Positions 13,001-25,733 are shown, numbered from the stretch's first letter. The stretch is 64,000 nt of DNA from Brachypodius melanocephalos (GCA_013398615.1 VZSR01000245.1:1571234-1635233); one strand, 5' to 3'. Numbers and translations: made by a program. Notes: generated by a model from the sequence alone, not told the origin.

Positions 13001-13327
13001 GTGTATTCATTGTTATTTGCAATATGTACTCTAGAACTTTCTTCTCAGTACTTTTGCACTTACTAGCTGACCCATCTAAATTTATTTGTTAAATTTACTA
13101 AATGTCTGACTAGCCATAAGCTGTGAAAAGCCAACCAGGGAACTGAAATGAATAGGAAGAAAACACCCTCACTTATTTAACTTCTGACAGTTCAAATGAC
13201 CCAAGAGCATTTACATTATTTTCCCATTTAAGCAGTTAACTTCTGAGTTGTTCTTAAACACCAGGGACCTCTAGCTAGAGCAGCCACTTTGGTCAGCAAT
13301 CCAAGATTTAGGCAGGTAGTATATTAT

Positions 13328-13621
13328 TTATGTAGTGGAAATATAAGCAATTTTTATACTGTATATGTGATTTAGTATTTTCTGTGCCAGTTTTATTTCA
13401 GATTTAATTCTGGGACATGCTGTGCTACGTAGTCCTTTTGGATTACTGCAACTGTTGCGCTTGGAGCCATGCTCCTGCTGCAGAATTCCAACAGGAGCAA
13501 ACATATGGGGATTCTTCCGTCCTTGGCTTGCCCCACCATTTGTTCCATGTTTTAAACCAACTGGTGCTGTACCCAGTGGAGTACATCTGTTACAGTTTAT
13601 TGCTAGAAATTTGCAATTCAT
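13328..13621 (-). other. Antisense open frame (97 codons) opposite sense frames
   Basis: The minus frame contains CTPLGTAPVGLKHGTNGGAS and QGRKNPHMFAPVGILQQEHG; the plus strand of the same 300 bases is open in two frames. The region is slightly GC-richer than its flanks. No domain is recognised. It might be a remnant of a retrocopied gene or of an unknown repeat. Confidence 0.15.
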
Positions 13622-15275
13622 TTCAGTTTGCTAAAATAATTATAATATTCATGGCCAAGCATTAAGCAATTACAAAAGAGAGTAGACAAAATTTTGCTGA
13701 AGTTTTTATTTGATTCAGAACCTACTGCCCAGCTTGGGTAATTTGGGCACTCAACAGTCAGATAATGCTCTGACAGTTGAGTTTGATCATCCTGAGAAAT
13801 TCAAGTATCCACTGAGATATCCCTTATGTGGATGTCCCTGCTCTGTTTTAATTAAAGGCAAAATAAATTGGCATAAATCACCACTGAATGCATTTGGTTG
13901 CCACATCTTGCCTGAGGTACTCATCTGGGGAACCCCCTGAACTGGAGCAGAGTCTTTGCTGCTGGGATTGCAGGGGCACATTCAATAACACCCTGTAACT
14001 CTTTCTGAAAGTCAGCAGCATGTAGGCTGCTAAATAGTCTTTTTTGAATGTTTTACTTCACTTTTTATCTCTGTGCTTCAGGCAAGCTGGGAGTTACTGT
14101 GTTGGGCTATGTTGCTGTTTGCAGGTAGAATTTTCAAAGAGGTGAGGTTTCTGGTTTGTGGGAAAATTGCATTTCCAGTCAGTTCAGAGTAAGGTGTTAA
14201 ATAGTTGAATAGTTGAAAGTGAGTTCTTCACATTTAAAATAAAAAATCCCCATAATCAGTGCAATAAAATCGTAATACAAGAGATGACTGTTACATCATT
14301 ATCACCCTCTGAAGCAGATTTTTAAAATGAGGAAGAATCACAGTATAATATTCATAACCCCATCACACTCATCGTGTTTCTGTAAGTCAGTCTCACACAT
14401 CTTTGACGTATAGTAACAGGATAAACACACACTACTCACCACAGTGGAGACATGTAGAGCTAAAGCCAAGGCTTTTTATAGGTAAACTTGCAAACTAATT
14501 CCAAAAGTTAAAACCAACAGTGTGCCTGTTTTTGTTCTCCATCACAGACCTGAGTCTAGACCTGTCTCTTGGATGCCTTTCACACTAATCCCTTGAAATA
14601 AACGAGGTCACTTCTGCTGTAGAAATCTGTTACTTGCCTGATTTGAAAAAGAGTTTTGGTTCCAAAAATTGGATTTAATTTGTTGAGTTACACCAGGATA
14701 GTGAAAGACATTGCAAACTTCATTCTGCCTCTGTTGTCAGACTACCATTATGACTTAAAAGCATGGCTGTGTTCCTGAGATTTGTGTCCTTGCAAATAAA
14801 AGAATTTTAAGATAAATGAGTTAACTCATCAGCTCTCTAGGCATAGAAGGAGATTATTTTGACGGAGAAGGTGGAGTTTATACTGAAATGATGAAACATT
14901 CGGAAATAACCCAGGTCTTTTAAAATACTTTTGCTGGTTTTGATCTACAAGTGTTACTTGCAGTGATACAATGAAGCAGAATTATGTGTTTCTAGATGCT
15001 GTACATAAAAAATGTCTGGGAATGGAAACCATTATTAAAGCTACTAAATGAAATTCTATTTTCTAGTAATACTATTACTTTAAATATTCATTTTCTAAGT
15101 GGCGTGGACAACACAAATCTAAACAAATTAGTATGAAGTTGGGCTATAATGTTGAATAATTGCATTTGTTTTTACCTAGCACTGTAAATAAGTGTGTAAA
15201 GTGTGATCTAAGAGTCTTTGAACCTTTATGGAAATTTTAATCTATATTTTAATGTGTTTGGTTCTTTTTCTACAG

Positions 15276-15386
15276 AACATTCTGGCTTTAAATCCCCGAA
15301 AACAAACACATGCAACTCTTCATTCAACTGCAACAAAGAAACAAGTCAAGAAGCAATGGAAAAGGAATTCTGACAAAAACTGTTCA
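15276..15386 (+). CDS. DPYD: Dihydropyrimidine dehydrogenase, exon 2 (partial CDS)
   Basis: DPD is the cytosolic flavo-iron-sulfur enzyme that uses NADPH to reduce uracil and thymine, the first and rate-limiting step of pyrimidine breakdown; it also inactivates 5-fluorouracil. This exon encodes 37 codons, residues 14-50 in human numbering. Recognisable stretches are ILALNPR, QTHATL and WKRN, then DKNC near the end. By recall about 27 of 37 residues equal the human protein. The exon is 111 nt with phase 0 at both ends, as in human. The acceptor is tctacag after a T-rich tract and the donor is TCA followed by gtaagt. It codes for the N-terminal tail and the start of the helical domain that carries two Fe-S clusters; the cluster cysteines come from later exons. 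The open frame continues into intron on both sides, so the exon limits rest on splice sites and homology. Human position 29, the polymorphic Cys/Arg of DPYD*9A, is His here. Confidence 0.95.
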
Positions 15387-18300
15387 GTAAGTGCACATTT
15401 ATCATTGCATCTGGAACGTGTTTATCATCGCATCTGGAACAATCATTGAGGCTGAAATCACAGCTGTGGGAGAAATAAATTAACAGTTTCTTGTATTATT
15501 CAGTAGCTGCATTTGGCTTCTAGTTTGTTCCTGTAGATACAAAGTTACTTTGTGGTGAGCTGTTTACTTTTCAGAACGTATTGCATTCCATACTTCCTTC
15601 ATTTTTGGTGATTTTAGTAGGTGTTTGATGCAACTTTTGTGCCTTTTGTTACGGAGTCTGATCCCTCTCAAGTATCACATCCTGAGCCATGCTGAGCCCC
15701 TTGATTTCCCTGGGTAGCCTCTTCTGCCACTTCCTCCTTTTCTTTCTATTTTTCAGGAGTCACATTGGGCAGAGCAACACTTCACTATCCTTTCTGAGAC
15801 GTTTAAAGCTAATTCTATTTTGCTACAGAAATAGGAGAGCCTGTCATAGGTACCTATTTTATATATAAATAGATAAAGCTTAGATTAAAACATGACTCTG
15901 GATTTAAAATTTTGTGCATTGTATTTTTCAGGAAACAATTGTTTTTGGAATAAATACTTTTCTTGCTGTAAACTGTCTATACTCTGCTCTATTTCTGCTA
16001 TTAGATACCATCATTGTCTCTCTAGGTATTTGAATTCCTAGTCTCAGTGTGACATTTGACTAATCCTATCAGACTTTTTTTTGTCTCTTTGATCTCTCAT
16101 CTGATTAGAAGGTTTGTAATGTTTTTACTGTCTTTCTACATGTTGTCTTACATAATCCTCTAAATTCAGGAACCTTTTCAGTAGAGTGCTTAGTTCTCTT
16201 ATGAGTATAATGGTATTGGGGTCTTTTCATAGTGTTGTTAAAACACCTTCTACCACTAAGAAGGAAAATTCAGGTAGGAAGTTGATTTTGTTTGTAATTA
16301 AAAATACGTCATCCAAACACCAACAAAACACAAACCCAACCAAAAATGCCACAAAGTTCCTCAGTTTCCTAAAATCACGAAATCCAGCATGAACAACAAA
16401 TATTTGCTGGGAGGACCAACCCAGGATATCCTTGGTATTTCAGTAATGCTCTTAGTACAGTTTTAGAGTATTGATTATAAGAATCTCCTTCTTGCTATAG
16501 TTGGTACTCCTATTTTCTTGTATTTATTGGCTTAGATAATGTTGTGTGAAACTTGTGTGCATGACAACCTTCTGTTTGTGAACTTGGATGATTATTTTGA
16601 TATGTCTGATGCAGACATTGCTCACAGCTCTCTGTTCCTGCTGCAGAGGATGTTGGGCTGCTTAGCAAGCAGCTCCTGGGCAGCTGCAGTTTACCTTGTC
16701 ATGTTTTCAGGTGACCTGAAATCAATACCAGGCTGTAAATTCTGTTTTCAGAAGCTGTTTGTTAGGAAGCTCAGGTGTCCATGCAGCAGGGCAGCTGGGT
16801 GATCTGTGTAGTAACCTAATTAACTGTTCCAATGTAAATTATCCTGGTTAGTTAAACTATAACATTCACAGAACTATTGTACTAATGGGTGTGTTAACAC
16901 ACATTTCCTAAAGCATCTAGGCTTTTAAATCACTCTTTGTTATCCCTGAGCTGTTCTCCATGTCAGCCTTGCTTGGTGTTTCTATTCAGTTTACTGATTT
17001 AGAGTTTGATATTTGCTTTGATTTTGGAAGTGCATAGTTTTTTAGAAATTGTCTCTCTTCCCCTGTTCCTGCTGTTAGCTGTATGTGTGTACCTCGTGGT
17101 GTCTCAGATATTCCTGGATTCCCAAGGTCTGAGCTTCTTGGGCTGTGCAAACACCATGGGTTCATTGCCAGCTTGTGTGCCTTCTCTGCATTTTCAGTTG
17201 AAAGAAATTTTGAACGTTGTCAAATATTGCAGGGATGATGTTTTGGCATAGATTTACAATCTAATAAATAACTTGGTTTTATAGTTCTGTAATACTGCTT
17301 GGAGATCTGTACAGTTGTTAGCACCCTGCCCTGACAGGAATCTGCTCATGGGGTACAGTTTACAGGATTAAAAGTTAGAAAGAAACAAATGTGTGCATGG
17401 GCTGATATAACTACTTTTATCACAGATAGCTTTAATACTGCATTATTATATATTATTTGGTAGAAACATCACATAATTTGGTTTGCAAGCTCTTAGAAGA
17501 AATGTAAAGTGCTAGAAGGAACTGTAAAGGGGTGGTCCTTATTTTTAATGGGTAATGATCCTAGTTTTGAAAACTGACAAACTTCTCTTCACTCAAAGAT
17601 ATGTTGCTTACTCTTACTGCGTGAGATTTACCGCATAGCTTACTATTAGCTTACTATAGCAGAAAAAGCCCTGAAAAATGAAAAAAATCAAATATTTGTC
17701 TGGTCTTCCATTACATAAAAGACATCAGTAAAAAATAAGAGACCTTTTACATTCTCCAGATCATTTTTGTTGAGTGGTTTTAATAAAAAAAATAAAATGG
17801 TTGAATCTTTTCCTTGCCTCCTTAAATTAAGAAAGCTAATGTAGAACAGGATTCATTGAACACAGTTTTCTGTTTTGGTTTAAAGAGCCACTGGTGATAA
17901 TGTTTAGGCCTGCTTATGAATACATCAAGCTCCACTTGAAGTCCATATGAACTTTATTTGTTTCCATTTCCTTAAAATCTGAATTTGGCTTCTAGCTTTG
18001 GGTTCTTTTAAAGCTGTTCTGATGCTGCCTTTGCAGAACTACTGTTGAAAGGAAGGTGGGAGTATGAAAATACAAAACTAATTAAATTAACAGCCCTCAA
18101 AACTCTGAACAAAAGCTGCATCTGCTGAGGCATGCACACAGTGACTTTGTAATGTCTAATACACTTCCAGATGGCAGACTTACATATTTCTTCAGAATAA
18201 TTACACAAGTGAAATTTTAACTCCTAGCTTGCTCTGAGACACTTTGGGTTACCCATTTAATGAGTTCTGAAGTGGAAACAGAATGTCAATATCTTTCCTC

Positions 18301-19423
18301 AGCATTGGAAAAGTATTCTCCTAAAGGAAGGTTCAATTATGCTTTCAATGACTGCTATTTTTTATTTACTATGTTAGCAACCAAGTCTTGCTGTAAAAAA
18401 ATTCTTTATAGCTGTAGGTGCAAGATTAGTCAGCTTTCCTTTAGAAATTTAACTCAGAGATTTGTATCAGAGTAGGAAAACTCTTTGTTGCTGTGTCACC
18501 CTCAGTAACAGTGTGAGACCTAAGCGTTAACACTCTTGTTTCTAATGAGTCATGCTGAAAAGGGGTATAAACAGATGCCTCTAGTGATCTGTGGGAACAA
18601 AGATTTCTGTTGTCCAGAAAAAATTAAAAGTAGAAGAGTTTTGAAATGGCTGTTGTAATAGTGAGCATTAAAGAAGAGTGCAAAATTTAGGTCAGGTTAG
18701 ATAATCAATTTACAGATAAAACAAAATCAAAGGGATCAACTTTGAAACTGTGAGGATTTGCTTTGATTTCAGGTCTTTCCTGAGTAGTTCAGTGTTGTTT
18801 AGACTTAGGATTAATATTTTCATTTGTGGTTTCTAACTCTTTGTAATTCCATTTCTCTGTGTATTTTATGCTAGCCTACATTTAGATCACCAGCTAGGGG
18901 GGCACACGTTTGCATTGCAGCCAGCACGCTGATTTCCTTGCTTTATGAGCAGGCTAAGTGTTATGAGTTTTGTTTTATCTTCTACATGTGCAACTTTGTA
19001 ATTTAAATGAAGTTCACCTGCACAAGTTGTATAAATTGACTTGTCACTGGAGAATTCAGTGAGCTATTTTAGTCCAGCCTGCTTTTTGGTAATGAAATCT
19101 TGTTGTTACCTCCTAAGGATAGGTGAGTATTTGATATAGATCCACCTATGTATTCGGACTTTCTTCAGTTTCTACATTTAGAGAGAATTGTAACATTTGC
19201 TCCAGATGGAAATGCTGGAAGTATTTCAACACGACAAGAAGGTGAAAAGGAAATGGGGTTTAAATTGGTTTGTAGCTAATTGCCATAGCCTGTAATAGTA
19301 TTGATTTTCTGGCAGTGGTAGCATTGTTCTTTGTCCTTACATGTGCTAAGCCTGATCAGCAGTGTGCAAAAAAAGCTCCTCTTCCATGAAAAAAAAAAAA
19401 TTGATGCTCACCTGTTTTTGGAG

Positions 19424-19517
19424 TTTTTTTCTTTCTTTTCTTTTTTTTTTTTTTTTTTGTTTTTTTGGGGTTTTTTTTTTTTTTTTTGTTTGTTTGTTTT
19501 TTTTTCTTTTCCTTTTG
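19424..19517. repeat. T-rich low-complexity tract
   Basis: About 94 bases of nearly pure T, broken by single C or G bases, one GGGG and a (GTTT)3 stretch. An A12 run lies just upstream at 19389-19400. Minus-strand reading would give a long A-tract, but no retrocopied gene or poly(A) signal is recognisable next to it. The Phe-rich open frames here are artefacts. Such tracts are prone to sequencing-length error. Confidence 0.9.
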
Positions 19518-20299
19518 GCTAGGGCTCACTTTGGGAAAGAGACTTTAATTGTACTGTAATTCTTTCCAGCCATTAGAGAAAACTGAATTCTTCACCTTGG
19601 CTTTTTCTGTGCAACATTAAGTTGCAGCTTCCAGATTACTTTGTGCTAATGATGGAGCATGAGATCTGCAGTTTATTGCAAGAGCTTGTGTTCAGAAGAA
19701 AAGGGTACTCCCTTAAAACAGTAGTAATAAAAGCTTGCTAAAACTTCAAACTGCTTTTCACTTTGATAGTATTTCTGTGGCTGTCACTGCTATATATAAA
19801 CTGTAGAAAGAAATTATTTTTAAAAAGGTATGTAAGTACCTCTTGATGTACTAATGTCCAAGCTTGCACAGAAAAATCTGTAAACAAGATGATCTTTCTC
19901 AGCTATAATCAGTGTGTTACTCTAAGTGTTGACTTCCAGTGAGGTGGAAGAAGTGTACATGATTTTTGTGCCTAATCATGTATCATGCTTACAGAATAAT
20001 CAAGTTAGCATTTCACAAATAACTGATGGATTGAAGCAGAAATAGTGCAATTTGCAAACAAGTGGATATGAAACCCGGTACACCGAAGGCCTGAAATCAG
20101 GAACCTTAATGAATAAATGCCTTTTCAGTGAATAATTTGTCCATTTCTAGACATGTATTGATGAAAGATTCTATATTTATAAATAAAAAATAATTCCAAA
20201 TATTGTAAAATAGAGAACACTCATTAAAGGAAATCAACTCAATTATATTTATAATCTAAACGTATAGTTTACCTTTGCAAATATTTATTTTTGTCTTCA

Positions 20300-20317
20300 T
20301 TGCATATGAATATGCAA
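20300..20317. promoter_or_regulatory. POU/octamer-like dyad
   Basis: TTGCATAT, a 2-base spacer GA, then ATATGCAA form a perfect inverted repeat. The right arm runs into ATGCAAGT, one mismatch from the octamer ATGCAAAT bound by POU proteins. It lies 13 bases before the first copy of the duplicated 62-bp motif, so the two may belong to one regulatory element. Function is inferred only. Confidence 0.3.
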
Positions 20318-20330
20318 GTTTAGCTCTTTT

Positions 20331-20392
20331 CTGAATGGGTATACAATGGCAGATGTCTCTCTAATCGCTGCTCTATTCAAACATTAATTGGT
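20331..20392. repeat. 62-bp duplicated motif, copy 1
   Basis: This block aligns without gaps to 20418-20479 with 48 of 62 bases identical by my count. Shared cores are GAAT.GGTAT near the start, TAATC in the middle, CTATTCAA, and TAATTGGT at the end. TAATTGG is a homeodomain-type core. The copies are separated by 25 bases. The divergence suggests an old duplication, with conserved words kept better than the rest. Confidence 0.65.
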
Positions 20393-20417
20393 AGAACATA
20401 TGTAGAATTCTACTAGT

Positions 20418-20479
20418 CTGAATAGGTATAGGATAGCAGCAGTCTTTTTAATCACATCACTATTCAACCACTAATTGGT
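20418..20479. repeat. 62-bp duplicated motif, copy 2
   Basis: This is the partner of 20331-20392, in direct orientation, ending in the same CTAATTGGT word and followed by gtgatgattaag. The 25-base spacer before it contains the 12-base perfect palindrome GTAGAATTCTAC at 20402-20413. I do not recognise the unit as part of a named repeat family. Confidence 0.65.
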
Positions 20480-23400
20480 GTGATGATTAAGGGACATTAG
20501 AGGGAGCACTTTGACATCTGATTCTTTGAACTGATGTCTGCTCGAGCTGCGCTGTATTCATCATGGCCAGACTGATTTCTTAAATAAAACACTCTGATTC
20601 CCAAATGTGGAAAATATTGCGCTAGGATCTATTGAGGTGATTAGGGAATTTGAGAATGATTCTTTTATTTAACTAGTGATTGACTGTATATGCACAAACT
20701 ATTCATATGAATAATACATGTGTTACTGAGTATCAGAAAGAGCTGAGAAGTAACATCAAGAGATTTTTCTCTTTTCTTATAGTGTCAATAATTAAATATT
20801 AATACACATTTTAAAATGTACCAGTTTAATCATTTAGCAGTCAAATTCCTACTCATGCATTTTTTAGATTAACTAATTACTCTGCATTTTCTCTTATCGA
20901 TAGCATATGCTGGCATTTATAGCCCTTTCACTGGAATAAAGTGGTTTACATGTTTATATATGATACTGCTTATACTTGCTTTAAGAAATGCATATTATGA
21001 ATTTCCTTGAATTTTGTGTTTTATATTAATTTCAATATCTTAAGGTGTTTTCATTAGAATATCTCAATAACTTCTAATTTGCCTGGATGCAACAAATTAG
21101 TGGGTTTATGCATGTTTTCTGTGCATTAGCTTGCAAATACTGGGTGATGGCAAGTTGTGCCAAATGCTTTCTTAGTACTGTGCAAAAGGTTCCTTCTGAC
21201 CCCATGGCTCTACTGGAGCGCTGTGCAAAACCACCTCTAACCTTTTGACTGCTGCTGTTCAGAGTTCTTCAGGTGTTCCTCTTATTTGATGTTGGATGAC
21301 TCCTCTTCTGTGGAGCAGCATTCACCATTTAGTGAGCAGCATTTAGTTCCAGGTGTATTTCTGATCTTAACCATTTCAAAGCTGAAGTGTTTGTTGCAAA
21401 TTGTTTAGTTTCGCACATACTTACATGACAAAATGAAAAATGCTTGTCTCCTTAAAGTGCTGAATTCTAGGTAAGTCCAACTCATTCCCCTTCATTAAAG
21501 CTGAGCAAATCAGAGTAGAGATAGGATCAGAAACCATCTTCACTGCCAACTTTCAGCTTCTGCTTAGTATTATATTCTCTCAGATGTGGACTTCTGTGTA
21601 CTTTCCTGTGGTTACTGGATGGAGATAAAGGTGCCTTCTTGTACTGGATTTTTTTTTTTTTTTTTAAACAGAAAAAATATCAAGATTAGCTTCTCTTTCT
21701 TCAAACCTTTTACTCACACTTTTCTGTTTTCCCTTTTGTAAGCTATTGCCTATGCTGCAAACAAGATTGCTCCTTCCTCTACTAGACTTCCCTCTGCTAT
21801 AGTGAAGGCTCCTCTCCGTTCTGTTTAGAAATGGTCATGAGCTTTAGGTTGAGAAATTGTGTTTGTAGACTGTTTCTTGGAGAATCCTGTGCCATTATTA
21901 GCCTGTTAGTAATTACTCACTTCAGATCTATTTATAGTATCTAAGTCCTGGGTGACACCTGCTCAGTAGAAGTAAAAGGAGCTGGGACAACAATTTTGGT
22001 GTGAAGGAACCAGGGTAGCTTGCTGAATGCTGTATTTTAAGCAGGGCTTGTAACACTGTCCAATATTACATTGCACTGAAATGTTCATTACAAGACCCTG
22101 CTTGTAGTTTGTCTGCAACTTTGCCATATATTTGGACAGGATTTTTGAGTACCAGTCCATTACTTCTTTTATGCATATCAAAGATGCAGTCATATATGCA
22201 TATAAAAAGATTTGCTTGATTTAAGTATGAATGAACAGGGCTGACAGAAGAAGCAGTGGCTTTTAAAAAATCATCATAGTGTTATGTTAAAAAAAACCTA
22301 CTGACATCCTCATGCTTTGAAGCAAGGAAGTGTAACAGACTAGAGATGGCAAAACTGTCTTAATGCAGCAGAACTGTCCATAAGCTTGAAAAACCTCTTC
22401 TTGATCAGTTTCTGTGGCATTTTTATCACAATGTACAGTTCTCAGGTGCAGAGCAGGTAACTGCCTCATCACTTACAATATTCATTATTCTTTACTTACA
22501 GTAGTGTCCTGGTTTCAGGAACTCCTACATTTTTGGTGGTGAATCTCAGGAATTGTTTGAGATTTTCAACATTGTTATAAAACTTTGTTGTTTTATAAAC
22601 TGATGCATTGTTTGAATATAGTGTTGAAAATAGACACAGTTTCCCACTGAACATCAGTGATCAGAAATAATCCTTTGGGGATTCTTCAGTATGCAGAGAT
22701 GCTAGGGACTCCTTGTTGAGGCATATTCCCTCAAAAGTCTTTCTGGCTATGTCCCTGTTCCAGCAGTTCCAGCTGTCTTCAGAGAGTTACATGTATATGT
22801 TTTCTGCAGTTATTTCTTCTATCCTCAGTAACTCCTGATTCATCAGCAATTATCTGGAATAATCACTCATCAGAACTTTGTTTTCTCCTCTACTGCTGAG
22901 AACAGGACTACAGTGTTGCTTAGTTTTTTTCTTTTTATTTGCTTTGCTTAGGAATAGTTCCCCTTTTGGATTTCTGAAGGATTTGCCCTTTCTCCTGCTT
23001 TCCTTTACTGATCAGTATAGCTCTCAGGAGATATAGCAGAAATTATATTTTCTGAAGTTCACCATCCTCATTCTTTTACCCTCACCACTTTCTGTACTTG
23101 GAATTGATTGTAATCTATTACAGAGGTAAGTCATTGATTGTAAGACTCTTTGACTTTTTAAATGCAGCCTGTAAACCACAGATCCTAATAATGGTAGTGT
23201 GTAAGTATTCTTTAATGTGATAACTGCCAAACTTTGTTAGTAAAAGTCATTCAATCAGAAACACTAATATAGAATTTTAAAAACAGTGTCAGCTTTTACC
23301 AATTCTGGTATGAATGTGAATGGACTTTATCCCTAAATTTAGCAAATGGAGGAAGTAATAGAATAAACACAGAGTATAATTTTCATATTTTTTTAAAAGT

Positions 23401-23639
23401 TTGTTCAACATAAATTCTATAGAAGAATTGCTGAAATTTGTTTTCTAGACAAAGTCAGGAGTTAACAAGTTAAGTTTAGATCTCTGAACTGAGCTAAACA
23501 GTTCAAAGACATTAATTTTCAGAATATTATTATTAATCGAAATACACAAAAGTTATTTGGAATCTGAGTCTCAATTTGTAATGAATAGTTTCACACTGAA
23601 CTGTAAAACAACTTCAGAAAAAAAATAAAGACTATAAGG

Positions 23640-24760
23640 ATTACCCATAAGGAGTTGAATAAAATGGGATTGATTGGCAAAGCAGGAAATATGGAGGAAA
23701 AAATGAGAACTTTCAAAAGTCAGGTTGAATCACTCTGGGTGAAAGAAATTAAAACAAATAGTAAAAGGTTATTCAGCTATATAAAACAAATAGTAGAAGA
23801 TCCTTAAGCTATTTAAACTAAAAGAAATAAAAGAACAAGCAAAGTCAGTGTGAAGATAAGATTAAAGATCCTAGGTATTGTCTGAAGTCTTTGTAAATTG
23901 TTGTCCTGGTTTCAATAAAACGGGAATAAAGCAAGAGGTGCCAAAATGGGCAGAAAAGTGCAGAAGTGGAAATTACCCCAGACAGGCCAGAAGGGAAACT
24001 TGGAGTGTTTTATATATGGAGTCAAAGGGACAGAACAACATCCGTAAAATTACTACAGAAAAATTGACATGTGAAATTACAAGCTTTGTAGTAGAGCAAG
24101 TTCTTGATTAAAGAATAGCCAATGCAGTTTGTGTGTATTAAAAGATAAAGAATTGATGGGCAGCTCTTGTTCTGTTGGTCTCATATTGGCAGCATGCAGA
24201 ACTTTGAAAAGAAATTTTGAAGCAGAGATTTATTAAATGCATCAAGAAAAATGGAAGATAGAGTAAGGCATATTGGGCTTTATTCTTAGGGCTTTGGGTT
24301 TTTATTTTTGCCAGTTAATAGTGAAGTGATTAGAATAGTAGCATGGATAAGGACCTGGCTAGAGAGGAAATGAGAGTGAGAAGTGCTTGAAGAGATCTGC
24401 TGGGCTTTTAGCAGAGCTTTTTGAAGGATCAGTCTTCAGATTCATAACATTTAATGTTTTCATTAATGAGCTTGACATAAATATTAGGAGCATGTTACAA
24501 GAAAGTCGACAGGCACTGTCAATACAGAAGGAACTAGAACATCATAAAGAACTGTGTGACACTGAAGTTTAGGATAAAAAAGATAAGAGTAAATTTAATA
24601 GTGCAGTTAGGAGGGTGTGCAGCCAAGGGCTGAGGATGAGAATGACTAGGAGCCTAATGTCTGGAATTAAGCAAGAAGAGGATTTAGAAATACCAGCTGA
24701 TCAAAGGGTGATGGTTCCATGAACTGGGTGAGAAACTATGAACATGAAAGCAAGAGGTTA
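23640..24760 (+). mobile_element. Ancient CR1/L3-like LINE, degenerate
   Basis: Translated plus-strand pieces keep the order of a CR1-clade ORF2. Near 23751-23812 is a Lys-rich linker-like stretch (KTNSKRLFSYIK). At about 24335-24370 the frame reads VAWIRTWLERK, matching the WIKNWL-type motif before the reverse-transcriptase fingers. At 24424-24495 it reads GSVFRFITFNVFINELDINI, matching the GSVLGPLLF.IFINDLD motif of CR1 RT. Around 24661-24710 a degenerate DL-containing segment follows. Stops and frame changes interrupt it throughout, so it is dead. It is far more diverged than the other CR1 copies in the window. Edges are approximate. Confidence 0.7.
23751..23812. repeat. 30-bp imperfect tandem duplication
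   Basis: Two copies of a 30-base unit starting AAAACAAATAGTA and ending AGCTAT lie at 23751-23780 and 23783-23812, period 32. By hand 25 of 30 positions agree. The duplication lies inside the old LINE, in its linker-coding part. Confidence 0.65.
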
Positions 24761-25733
24761 ACTGTGATTGTCCAAGTTGTCACTTGTAGTCTCCTGTATG
24801 CTTTAATGTTTTGGTCTGGGGGAGGTCTGACTGAGCGTGCTTGGGATATTTGACTCTCTATGCTGATTGCTAACTGTTAAAAGGAAAAATTAATAGTATG
24901 TAGAATAAATTGCTTTTAAATCACATCAGATACATTGTGATGAGTGTCACTGAAATGTTCGTGGGGAAAAATGGGTCTGTCATCTGTTGTGAAACTGTTG
25001 AAACTAGCTTAGGAGCTTTGAAAATTGGTCTAGCTCATGCTGAATCAATATTTTGAGAAGTGTGGACTTAATGGTTCTAACTTTTGAAGATGGAGCCCAT
25101 CAACTTGCATCTTAAAGAGAAGTGTTGGGGGGAGAATTCACTTTGCTTTCACTTCTGTCATGTCTGAAGTAATTAGAAGTAATAAATATTGGCAATCTTT
25201 TGATACTGAATCTATAATTTTGGGGGCAAACTTCACTTTCTTTATAATTCCACTGCATTTTTGACCATGCTTTCACCCATTTTTCCTACTCTATGCAATC
25301 TGCAGGCTTTTTTTATTGCTGTAAAGCTTTCAGAAGAAGCAAAGGAATCTCAGCCAGTAATGCATCCACAGTAACTATTTAAGAGTTGGTTGAATTTAAC
25401 ATATTTTAGTTGCGTAAAAAATCTTATTTACATTCTGTTTCTCAAAGATTATAACAGTAGTAGTATTAGTGAACAGCAATAAGATAAAAGCTGCACGTGT
25501 TTTACAGAGTACATCAGAGACAAGAGGGCAGCGTGCATTGGAGTAGGTGGCCATTTCTTGTGCTGTTGCTGATGCTTTCTCTGGAGTTTTTCTTTCTCAT
25601 TTATGTTTTCCTCTGCATTTATTTGTCAGTGAATGGCCAAACAATGTGAGAAGGATCTTGCATATATTTGTAGCAATAAGTCTGAAGAGCTGTGTTGCCA
25701 CCAGGGCTCTAGAAAAGCTGTGGAGAGGTACAG

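Larger units (their letters stand above)
1..15275 (+). other. DPYD: DPYD intron 1, 3' part (partial)
   Basis: This stretch precedes DPYD exon 2 and ends in a good acceptor: a T-rich tract followed by tctacag at 15269-15275. Its start, with exon 1 and the promoter, is outside the window. I searched for a GC-rich first exon encoding a DPD-like N-terminus and saw none. By position: 1-60 has an X-box-like palindrome; 60-4560 is AT-rich with one long antisense open frame (2016-2525); 4560-5310 is a GC-rich block; 5375-5563 is CR1; 5600-8090 is featureless; 8094-8172 is a TA/TG microsatellite; 9130-9400 is a modestly GC-rich island with a CTG run; 10035-10061 is a kappaB-like hairpin; 10100-13300 is featureless; 13328-13665 has open frames on both strands; 13700-15275 is featureless. 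Identification as intron 1 follows from exon 2 and is confident. Confidence 0.85.

Noticed and set aside
16300..16360. A/C-rich stretch with several caaa/ccaa repeats
   Set aside because: Irregular and short; ordinary low-complexity sequence rather than a defined repeat.
19331..19559. Phe-rich 'membrane protein' frames
   Set aside because: They translate the poly-T tract; no gene or retrocopy flanks it.
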